Positions 1-10,800 of a stretch of DNA of 64,000 bases are shown here, in pieces (the first letter of the stretch is position 1; each line of letters starts with the position of its first letter). A model generated the notes under the pieces. The model was not told the origin of the DNA, did not search any database, and saw only the letters and a list, made by a program, of their open reading frames with translations. This stretch comes from Scatophagus argus (Eukaryota; Chordata; Actinopteri; Scatophagidae), in contig NC_058511.1 in the NCBI RefSeq assembly GCF_020382885.2, positions 7,161,501 through 7,225,500 on the forward strand. The letters run 5' to 3'. Both the position numbers and the translations under genes were made by a program.

Positions 1-468
1 GGATTGTCCAGTCTCATCACATTCTGGACCCCTCCCTTACTTTTATTTTTTTCCACATTTACAGATAGGAAAGCACTGATGATATGCGGCTCGTGCAGCT
101 TATTAGCAGCTTGTGGATATTTGCTTGTCTAAATTAGTTAAATGTAATTGCTATGCATTGAAAAAAACAAACAGTATTGAAAGTAGAGTAGTTATCCATT
201 TTATCTGGTTTAGAGCACTGAATGCTTACAGTTTGGCCCATCAGCACATTTTAGAAACCATAAGTTGTCATAATATATGTAATTGGCAGGACTGTCAACA
301 CTAATTCTGCTGTCTAATAAAGCAGTCCACCCATCCATTTCCCTTACCCATTAAAACAAATTATCCCACAGCTGAAGTGTCACATTTGATCTCTAAATTG
401 TTTCCTGAGTTTCTTCATGATTTTAAGCTCTTGTTCATGATTTTTTTCCCCCTGCCGATTCATCACAG
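1..468 (+). other. last intron of rtn4ip1 (partial)
   Basis: This AT-rich stretch precedes the terminal rtn4ip1 exon and ends in its acceptor. I looked for the preceding exon, which should encode the family segment before the final strand (a KHFWKGVHYRW-like motif), and did not find it. Short open frames here have no coding character. Confidence 0.6.
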
Positions 469-657
469 ATCCTGCCAGTTGTGGAGGCTCAGTTTCCATT
501 CATTCAGGTTCCCCAGGCGTTTCAGAAGTTGGAGGAAGGTCACGCCAGAGGGAAGACAGTAGTCAGGGTGGCTGAAGAGGACGACAGACAGGCGGAAGAG
601 TTCGTGCAGAACAGTCACACAGAGACCTCAGTGAAGCAAACAGCAGGGCAACATTAG
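469..657 (+). CDS. rtn4ip1: rtn4ip1 terminal coding exon (3' end of gene only)
   Basis: This is the last coding exon of reticulon-4-interacting protein 1, a mitochondrial zinc-free MDR/quinone-oxidoreductase-family NAD(P)H enzyme linked to coenzyme Q metabolism and optic atrophy. A pyrimidine-rich tract and acceptor ending at 468 (ATCACAG) open a phase-0 exon of 62 codons plus TAG at 655-657. The peptide starts [18 protein letters not shown] and continues [16 protein letters not shown]. This matches the family C-terminus, where residues before the final strand read like PVIEQTFPFSKVPEAF and GHARGKTV. The vertebrate proteins I know end just after this strand, but here about 28 further polar, acidic residues follow. 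Upstream exons lie before the window. The gene runs toward crybg1, as I recall for human 6q21. Family identity is secure; the extension is an observation. Confidence 0.9.
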   Translation: MLPVVEAQFPFIQVPQAFQKLEEGHARGKTVVRVAEEDDRQAEEFVQNSHTETSVKQTAGQH

Positions 658-1227
658 AGACACTAAGCAGAGTGCTGTGATTCTTCTCACCTTTTGAAGG
701 GAGCTCTTAACAGCCGCAGACTGTATTATTGAAAGAGATCAAAGGTGCAGACTACAAGCGTGACCTGAATTTGTCAAGGGTGGTGCCAAAGGCTTTTTAC
801 TCAACGTGCTGGAGTTATACTGGGTTGTTTCTTTTTAGGTAATTTCTAACTAATGAAGGTCATTCAGGTTGGCTTCCAGGTTGTAATTACAACCACAGAG
901 CTTTCTGGGAACTCTCTGACTGCTGCAATGTGTCAAACAAGGAAATATAATCAAAATGTATGTTACAAACACAGCCAGAAATGTTTATCAAAAGATGTTT
1001 TTAGCCTCCATCTTGACGTCAGCATGGGAATGTCTCCCACCGTTATGTTGCATCTCGCACTGTGTGAACGCAACATGCAGTAAATGAGCTGAACAAAAGC
1101 GAACCATCCAACATTTGTTGAAACCAAATTAAGTTAAACTTATTATTACATTGCATTCAGTGTGTGTATTGTTGTGCTGCTCAAGCTACTGTACAATATG
1201 TTTGAGAAATGTATTGACAAAACTATT

Positions 1228-1233
1228 TTTATT
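1228..1233 (-). terminator. candidate poly(A) signal of crybg1
   Basis: TTTATT on the + strand reads AATAAA on the - strand, about 490 bases after the crybg1 stop codon. If both this and the + strand signal at 1281 are used, the two convergent 3' UTRs overlap. This is inferred from position only. Confidence 0.4.
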
Positions 1234-1280
1234 ATTATGAAAATAAGAGTTGTATGCTGTATGGTTTTGATTAAACAAAG

Positions 1281-1286
1281 AATAAA
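1281..1286 (+). terminator. candidate poly(A) signal of rtn4ip1
   Basis: An AATAAA hexamer lies about 625 bases after the rtn4ip1 stop codon. It is the first clear canonical signal downstream on this strand, so it is the best candidate for the mRNA end. This is inferred from position only. Confidence 0.45.
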
Positions 1287-1719
1287 AGAACAGGCAGAAC
1301 CTCTTTCAAGAACAGAACCTTTCAGTAGAGACTATTTTTGTTTCATCATGTTTTATGCAGGAAAGGCTATCATATATAAAATGCCATTGCATAGAAAGAT
1401 ACAGTATGCTTTAACACTGTTTAAGTTAATTAACATCAGGCAAACAGATTCATTCAAAAAGACAGAACAAACATTTAAGACATATTAGCAGAAGTGTAAA
1501 AAGTAAGTATTTATAATTCAAGCTGCACTGCTTGTATGTTCATGAGTATTAATACATTCTTACGGATTTTTCTCTGCATTTTGACCTCGTCGTTGTTCTC
1601 CTGCATCAAAGGTTGATCAACTCCAATAATGTACCTCATCCTTCAGCACTTGTCTTGCAGTTGCACAAGAGCTGTGCCTCTGATAATATGAGTGATCCAG
1701 TCCAGCAGCTCATATGTGT

Positions 1720-1808
1720 TCATATAATCTCCACATCCCACCGTTGTTGCAGTTTTTTTGGATCAAGTGTGTTTAGAATCACTTGGTTTTTGTCGTAGTG
1801 ATGTCCCC
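1720..1808 (-). CDS. crybg1: crybg1 terminal coding exon
   Basis: The acceptor CTCTGTTTCAG is followed by 89 bases that complete the split Gly codon and read [20 protein letters not shown], then QQRWDVEII and TGA. The YDxNxVIL and QxRW motifs are those of the last ricin-type lobe. The length (29 codons plus two bases) closes the gene frame exactly. The exon is too short to be obvious as an open frame and lies 0.9 kb beyond the previous exon, across a hAT insertion. Confidence 0.9.
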
Positions 1809-4800
1809 CTGAAACAGAGAGAGATGTTTTCCTGTTATTTCTTTTTTTTAACTTCTATTACTATCAATAATCAAATGTTATATTTTGAGTATTTTATTTG
1901 CAGCAACTGGGATGAGTCCATGTTCCATAATGCATATACACTGCATATTATTGTATTTATATTGTTTTCTATATGGCATTATATGACAGCAATTTGTTTT
2001 TTAAACATGTAATTTAAAATACAATCATGATAAATAATAATACAATGCATCTTAGCACAGTGAGTGGTACTCTGAATACTGATGTTATTTAGTCCACAAG
2101 GTGTCAGTAATTGACAGTGATGCAAAAGAAGGGCCCAGGCGTAAATGCCCAGCTTTTATTTTGAGCAACACTCCAGTACACAGGAAGTTGAACTGTTGAA
2201 CTGTGAGAAAAGTCACTGGTTTGATTTGAGTTTTTAATTAATGTACAGAAGTTGTATCCTACAAAATATTAGTGCAGTGTCTCTTAAAAATAAATGAATC
2301 AAACTAATTGGAAACCCAAATATCTTTGAATTTGCTGGACAAAACACTGAAATAGAATATAACCTTGAAATACTTTGAACTCATCCCAGCTGCTGCCACA
2401 GTAGCTGTACTAAGTAGCCACAGTCTTCTAAACCAGTGATTCTCAACTGGTGTGCCGCGACACATAGGTGTGCCATGACAGTGCGGGGGCATCCGGCTTC
2501 ACCCAATCGGTGCTCTGGGTGGACGCCGTGCGGTTGCGGGCCGAGCGGCTAACTGCACCTAACATTTTTGCCCGACAGCACGCCGCGCAATCTTTCTAAA
2601 GTTAGAGATGTGCTGCGGCTCAAAAAAAGGTTAGGAAACACTTTTCTAAACAAATCACAGGTGTATTTTCTTTAAAGATGCGCCTCACGCCACATAAGGA
2701 TGCTCACCTTTGATTTCCAAGACCAGATTGGAGGTGGGGGTGTAGCAGATAAAGCCCTCAGGGGTGATGCTCCAGAGATGGTCGTCTCGCTCTGGGGTGA
2801 GACCCACTCGGCTTCCTGCCAGCGTCACACTACCACTGGGACTCAGACAGCACTCCTCCAGCAGCTGGAAACACAAGGAGTTTATTTTCTCTGCGTGTAC
2901 CCGTTGATCTCCTTACACACTGCACACCTTATATTTGTAAGAGTATAATGACGGCACAGGCACCTTGCAGTGGAGGTGTCCGTTGTAGTAGAACCAGATC
3001 TGCTCGTAACCACCAGTCTCCTCTGTTTCCTGCACCCGCATCAGTTTGACGTCTTCCAAATCACCCGTCACTGACATCATGAGCCGCGTTTGTCTGTTCC
3101 TCAAGCGGAAGTGCACTTGCTTCTGCTCAGAAAGCACATGTTCATAATTTTTAAAGATTATGTTAACCAACAACATATATCGGTGCCGAGTTCTCAGCGA
3201 AGCTATTCTCAGTTCCTCGCTAATCAGCGTGACGAAGTTCACAGTCTATCAGGATTTCACTGATTTTCACATCAAAGCTTGGAGGTCACAATTCTCCGCT
3301 GTACTTTCATTATGCCTCAGTAATCATGTCAGCTGCTGCAAATGTATTAACTGTAACCAAGCTAAAATAAGCATGCTGTTGAAGCTTTAAGTCATAGCCA
3401 TCAAGGTGCTTTTGAAATGAATGTTACTTTTTAAATTAATGGCCGTTTAAAAGTAATTTTTTTTCTGTCCTTTGGCTGTCAAAACAACCAGAAGTGAGAC
3501 ACAGTTATTAACCGTTAGAGCTGACAGCAGACCAATGCAGATAAAAATACTTTACTTCCATCGTTGTTGTGCACAGATTTTCAAACGCATAAAACTGAAA
3601 GCCTTCTGCCTTTTGTCGAGCTGTCAGGGCTTACCTGCATGAGAGGGCGGAGGGATCCAATTTTCTGCCAGCTACTGAGCTTGCGCCAGTCAGACACCTC
3701 ACCAGGTTTCAGCAAAATCTGAGATCCCCGATAGTTGATTCCCTCATATAATACCCAGCTGGTAACAAAGAGAAGACAAAAACACAGTCAATTTTTTTTT
3801 TTTACCATTTTCCCATGCTGGGAAATGGAGCTGCACATAATATTATGCTGTAATATTATGCTGCATAACTGGCAGCAAACTAAGAATTAAAGAATTAAAT
3901 CTAAATCTTAATTTCAACTGTTGTGATGCTGAAAATCAAGACTATCTGAGTTGCACTGCTTTGCTGTGACACAAAATGTTGCCTTTAAGTCAGGGTCTCA
4001 GTGCCTCTGTTCTCTGGCTGACTGCCCATGTCTCTTGCAGTAGGAATGTGCCACTCCAGAGACAGCTCTGGCTCACTGTGGACCCTTTATTTCCTCCACA
4101 TGGGCTCACACTTACAGTCTGAATCTCGCACATCAGCAGCAAGTTTCCATCATAGCTCCATCTGTCAATGCTGTCACACTGCCATATTAGATGAGCTGAC
4201 CCTGCACTCTGCATGTAACTAATGTGAATGTATGAAACATCATGTATGAGCATACGGACCAAACTGCTGCCAGTCTCATAAACCAACACCAGGTCTTCAC
4301 TTCTTTGTTGCACCGTAAGACAAATTTAAAGACAACAACCTCCAATTCAAAAGCATAGCAAGACACTGAGACACACAACCTTTTGTTATCTCTAAATCCC
4401 TCATCTTTAAGTTTAAATACCTCGCTTTGTCTGTTCAGATTTGTCTCTTTCTACACCTAGCTCTACATGTTTCTGTTACAACAGTAACACGTTACACGGG
4501 TGTGGTTTTCCACAAGCAAACAACCACACACTGGATGCAAAATGTCAGACACATCGATTTGGCAGTTGATACATTTGAATTTGAAAGGGATTCAAAAGAG
4601 ATTAAAACACAACAGGGATTTAGAAGAGAACCAACAGGTGTCACTGAAGGATGCGTGTGTAAAAAGCGAAGGTTTTTATTCTGTTTCACATGTTCAGGCA
4701 GCAGAGCGCGTTGCCTCCTCAGCATAACCTGCCAATCTGACGGCAAGAGGAGAACCTGGATGCAGATTGGCAGCTGCCTTACATGCATACAGAGCGAGCT

Positions 4801-7800
4801 ACCACACAGCAGTTGTGATATACTCACATGCCTCCTTCCACTAGCACAGACTGGACTCTGCTGCAGGCTCCAGCCAGCTGAAGGTTTACTGTTGCATCAG
4901 TCACAATCACCCTCTTCCCCCGCAGACCACAGCGCTCAAACAGAGTGATGGATGGCAGTGAGAACTCCTGCCGGGTGACAGTGGGGGGAGAAAGTGCATT
5001 AAGGAATGGAGTGGGGCGGAGAGCTGCAGAATGAAAATAAGATTATCTTGAGGTGGAGGGTTTAACTGTGACAGATGGGTTGTTTTCTGAATCTGCACTC
5101 ATGTTGTAGGTCAGCAGTGGTGACTCATTTATTTACTTTTATGAAGAGAACAGCGACAGAGAAGCTGAACTGTCAGGATCTTCAGGTTAGGCACCTTTCA
5201 GATGATGTACGTTGCTTTCCTTGTGTTGAATGTGTAATAATTGAGTTTAAACGTATTGTGGGTTACTTGCATTATGGAGCACAATATAGGGTTTATTAAC
5301 ATGAACAGGTACTTTATGTATCAGTATATTAAACTGATATTTATCAACTAAAAATTCTATTCCTGTGAGCAAACAACTGCCTGTTCACTTATCCAGCAGA
5401 CATGAACAAAAGCCATTCATTTGGAAAATTTACATCAGGAAAAATCTGCAAAACAAGTAAAACCTTTGGCATTTTATGCATAATCAGAAGATCCATTAAA
5501 GAGGACCTCCAATGATTTTACGTATCAAAGCCTGTTTACAGGCCTTGGGTAGAACTGCTGAATATGTAAAAATGTTGTACTGAGCTTTTAATCTCTCCAG
5601 ATGTCATTTGAGTCAGCGTCAGTTAGTGCTAAAGACTGCAAGTCTGAAAATTCTTTAAATAAATTATGTTTAAAACCTTTAAAACAGTCCAAAGAGTCTA
5701 ATGCCCAAAAATTGTTGTCTTTTTAAACAGACTAAGCCCTAAGTGGATAGAGTTAAAAATGTCAAAACAAAACATACAAAGCCGACAGTCTGCAGTGACA
5801 GGATGGAGGACCCTGCGTGGACACAGCCCATTGCTCTCAGGTCTGAGTAGTTCCCCACTTCCAACACATACATCCTGCCAGCGAAGTCCTGGCCCTCAAA
5901 CGCCAGCCAGCTGAAAATCATTTGCATAAATACACATACAGAGATACACAAACACATTAGCACACACACACACGAGGGAGGAGCAGAAAATGAGAATCAC
6001 GCTCTGGATTGATGAAGAAACAATTAAAAACATTTTAATCATTAAATTACATGCAAGCACGGAGACAGTTGCATACTGTGAACTAAGCAGCACTAAGCAA
6101 TTAATAGGAATACTGTATTATAAAAATCTGCTTTCATATGGGACATTTTTTAATAAGTGGAGCAGTGGCAGCCTCTGGCAGAACCCACAGATACTTCTGT
6201 GATCTGAACAACATGCAGCTACAATTTTATCAGGTCACCTATGGGAAATACAAAAGGATTATATTCCTAAAATCTGCTTTTGCAGGATGGTACTAAGTGT
6301 TTCAAATATCTGTAAATTAGTTTATACTACAATAAACACAGGCGGATATTTGGTCCACATGCTGTACAGTATTCACTAACCTGCCAGCCAGAACCTTGCA
6401 GGAGGCCACAGTGAACCCGTCCTCCAGAGAGGACACACTTTCCTCAAGAACCAGGACAGGGCCTTGAAAACCTGGTTCAGAGAAAAGCTGCACCTGAGGC
6501 ACACACAGGAAGACAATAAGCCTGAGTCATCCACTCTGAGCCCCTCGCACGTTACATCATATAAGCTTAGCAAGATTAGATGTGCCCTTTCATCCTTTCC
6601 AACAGACCTACCTTAAACTTGGCTGTGTTCTCAAAATCATCCTGAAAGGAGACAGCAGCTCAGTGAGACTCATTTACATGCACAGAACCACATGATTAAC
6701 GATTTTGTATGCTGTATGTAAACAAAGCAGTGGGTAATGTGCACCAGTGTGGACAGGACAATCACAACAGTTGTCATATTTTCTACGCATTATAAGAAGG
6801 CCAAACGTTCGACTGTATCTGCGGTAACTTCATGACGACTCATCTTTGTGGTCTCAGATGTTTTCACATTCAGTCTCATGATGAGTATTTTCCTTTCTCA
6901 CGCAGCTCAGTTCAATTTATTCTGTTTTTGTATTCATGTCTGTGCCTCATGCTCCCAAAGATAATCTACTGTATAAAGGTCTCTCTGTCCCCACAGAGAT
7001 CCTCCCTCTCCATCTTAAATTTTGACTTGGCTACAAGTCAGGTGTTGTGACTGGTCACATGCAATCAAGTCTGTCCAATAACCTTTATTTTCTCCAACAG
7101 AGCAAAACAGCAAGATTTCATAACTTTGTCTGAGTCACTGCACTTACCAACACAACTGGCATTACTGAGGCAACTCTGGGCTGCAGTGCCCCCCAGTCCT
7201 CTGGGCTTCCATACATTCCTCTCTCCAGTATGTAGGGTTCACCACAAAAGCCTGGCTCATCAAACACAACCCAGCTGCGAGAGAGAGAGAGAAAGAAAGC
7301 AGAAGAAGGAGGCACACAATCGCCCTTTAATTTTCCATTAACATTTCACAATCGTGTGTTCTCTCGTTTTATTTGATTTAATTTGGAGAAAAAACACAGT
7401 AATTGAAGCACACATCCTTTCTAACAATTAAAACCACAAGAATTCGCAGCATGACAGAATCAAAGCATTCATTTATCATGTCAGTCAACAATTCATGGTC
7501 TAAACCCAAGCTGATAATTAAATCCCATGTGATAGTAGCTATGTAGTCTGTGGGCAAATGTGGCATGTCTTCAGTAGCCCTGCGAATGTGTGTTGCTGTG
7601 ATCCAGACGAGGGCTCTATTTGCATTTGTTGGTCGATGTGCTAGTCAACAAACAAGTCCCTCTCGGCACTTACTAAAACAACATGCTGAGCCAATTGGAG
7701 GCTCAGAGGGACGGCAGCACGACAAGGGCGAGGCTGCAATCTAATAACAGGCTAGCAGCAAGGCAAGAATAACCTCTCAATGCTGTGAGAGTCCTGCTTC

Positions 7801-10800
7801 ATAAAGAAGGACAAAATGTTCCACTCCATGTTATTCAACGTTTTATTAGTGTTTCCCTTGGATGGCAACGATCGGCATGTTCTGCATTTCATTTTTCTAA
7901 TCTGAGTAATAACTCTAATTTTTCTGATTTGCTTCTCATTCTTCTATTTTTTTCAGATAATCATAGCATAAAGAAATGGCAATAGAAACTATTAAGGAAA
8001 ACAGCCACTAACTGGATCTTCTACTTTTATGCAGTATGTAATTATACAGATGATGAAACAGAAGACAATAATATAATCAAAGTATATATTAAATTCCTTC
8101 CTTCACAGTATTAAGGCATCTAAGAACACACCCTGTACTCATTTAACATTGATTACCACTGTAAAAGGGTGTGAAGCAGAATGCTCCAAGGCCAACTTAG
8201 TTTGACAGGAAGTGAGGTGTGGCAGACCAAACATTAGTGAACTAGATAATCTGTCTCGACTTGTCAGCATGGGTGCGGTAGCCTTACCGCTACGCACCTG
8301 AACTGCAAAGAATGCCAGCAAACCGCAAACGGCTTTGCTAGAACTGGAGTAAAAAATAATTACCTCGTCCAACCTCAGGAATGCATCCTGGTGTAAATAG
8401 TAGCTGAAAAAGGTACGGAACCAAACACACTTCCTTAGAAACTCCCATTAAGTCTTGCAATATAAAGATACCTGAGGAATTCCAAAGACAGAAGCAGATT
8501 CCTATCTATTTACATTTGCAGGAGAAAAAGTGATCCTGTGAACGCCTCAACCTTTTATTTCACATTCCTGGTGATACAGCAGTAAAGGTCACGGGGATAA
8601 GTATAATACTTGTCACTCACACGCCATCGATGACATCAATTGAATGCGTCTTCATGCCATAGCCTGTGTCTTCCATGTTAATAACAGGCACCGTGAGATC
8701 AATGTTGACTCCCCGCTCGCTGAAATCTCTGTCGCTGAACATCTTGAGGTGTGGAGACAAGAAATCCTGCAGCAGGAATAAAATCACCTGATGAAGCTTT
8801 TATGAGCATCCCTCCACGCTACATCACAAATAAACAAACATCATATAGAAGAAAAAAATAAAAGTCAACATGTTATATAGTCTGACTTGCTCAAGAACAC
8901 TTGTTTGTTTTCTTGACTTTAGTTTTGACTGATATTGTGCTTAATGGGCATCGTCTGTCAGAATCTGTTCATCTTACACAGGTGTTTTAACTTCCTCAAT
9001 AAATCTTAACAACCTGGGTCTTGAAAACCTTGCAAGTTTGAAATAACTCGCTTCTTTGTTTTGCCCACATGAATCAGGTTCATTTAACTCAATTTCTGAT
9101 TCACATTCTTCCACTTTTATGGGTGTGCCATCGTCTGTGATGCCCTTGAGAACCACTGCTGTAAGGTTTGACCAGTAACTTAATTTACCCAAAATATTAA
9201 GCTGATATTGACTGGTTTATTTATTTAACACTGAGCAGCCCCTACTGCTTAATAATGTTTAGCTGCTTCATAAAACAAACCTTGTTGTGTTTGCACATTT
9301 TCTGTCCACGTTTACATTTTGATTCTCTTATAAAAACCTCTTTGTTTTATCTGGTATTTAATAGACAGGTTCAGTCCTCCTGCTTGCTAACCCTATACAC
9401 TGCTTATGTGGAAAATGGTTGGTCTCCCTTGGTTTGAATGCTTCTATATGGATTTTCCATTCTGACATGAATAAGCTTTTTAGAGAGAGAACACAGAATC
9501 CCTTCCATTTTGGAGATCTTCACAAATCCATTGTGGTCAAAACCCAATGAAACATTACACCACAACTGCTTTTCATCACATACAAGTGTATTACTCCACT
9601 AACTTTGGCCACACAAAGGTGTATAGCGAGTTAGTCCAGTTTGGTACTCACAGACAGAATTGGCCGCAGTGACAGAAGCTGCTCTGAGCTGCCCCAGTCG
9701 CTGGGGTCCAGGTACTCTCCTTCTTCCAGGATGTGCTGCTGTCCCTCAAACCCAGGCTCGCTGTAGCCCACCCAGCTGGAACGAAAGGAGTGCAGCGACG
9801 TTGCTGGCTAGAGCTGTATTTGCAAATTGCGACTGCAATACGTAACCTCAATATTTAGCTGGTCCAAGCAGAGATCAATACCTACAGTAACTCGTTCCTG
9901 TGCTAGCACCAAAAATGAACCATGCAACAGAAAAGTGAGGACTCACAGTCCTCCGATGATCTTCAAAGAACCCACAGTCTTCAGTTTCTTTGGGTTAAAG
10001 TTCCCTCCATCTGCAGCCATGCCTCCTTCGCTTTCACAAAAGCTGAAAACCTCATTGTCAATTTCCACACAGGACCCCTCAAAGCCAGGTTTCTCGTACA
10101 CCACGGCCTGTCATAGAGCAACGACAGACCTTACCTTAAACATGACTCATCATTTACATTGCTTGAGTAAATATAACATATAGCATAAATAATATCTGAG
10201 TAAATTCAGACAAATAGATATTAAATTCAGCTCTTCACTTGGCACTACCATAAGTTCCTCGTAAAACATTTGTGAGTGCAGTCTTATGACAGCCACTCCA
10301 GCAATTTTCACCTTGCACTACTGTTGAATGACAGTAGTACAAGAATGCACAAGAAGCTGAGCATAAAAAGGCGCTTCAGATTTCATTCAGAGGTTTGAAA
10401 ATATCCACTGCCAAAACACACTGTGGTTACACTTCTCTCTGACATCACATATTTTGGGCATGAAATCAGATAAACAGAAAAATGGGCCAAAGAATGCAAT
10501 GACAATTCCAGTAGGTCTTTTTAGAAAAAATATTTTCCCTCGACACAATAATCACAGTAGCTACTTTATAATTTGTAAATTTAAAACTGCATTGCTTATA
10601 TTACAATTAGGCACATATAACATATGTCAATTCTACCTTGACTTCACTGGGATTCTCCACTTTGAAACCACCCTGGAAGAGAGACATTATCATCAACAAC
10701 CATTTTCTTCAATTAAAAGTACACTGTAATGAACGAGACGGCCAGCAATTACACAAATTAGACTACTTTCTTGAAAATGATGATAATTTTGCTAGACAAA

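Noticed and set aside
2304..2492. Open frame on the - strand near the crybg1 3' end
   Set aside because: It crosses the left edge of the hAT element and has no crybg1 or other protein similarity; the true last exon is at 1720-1808.
4427..4948. A 173-codon open frame on the + strand across a crybg1 intron and exon
   Set aside because: It has no coding bias or recognisable motif and overlaps the genuine domain 6 exon on the other strand.
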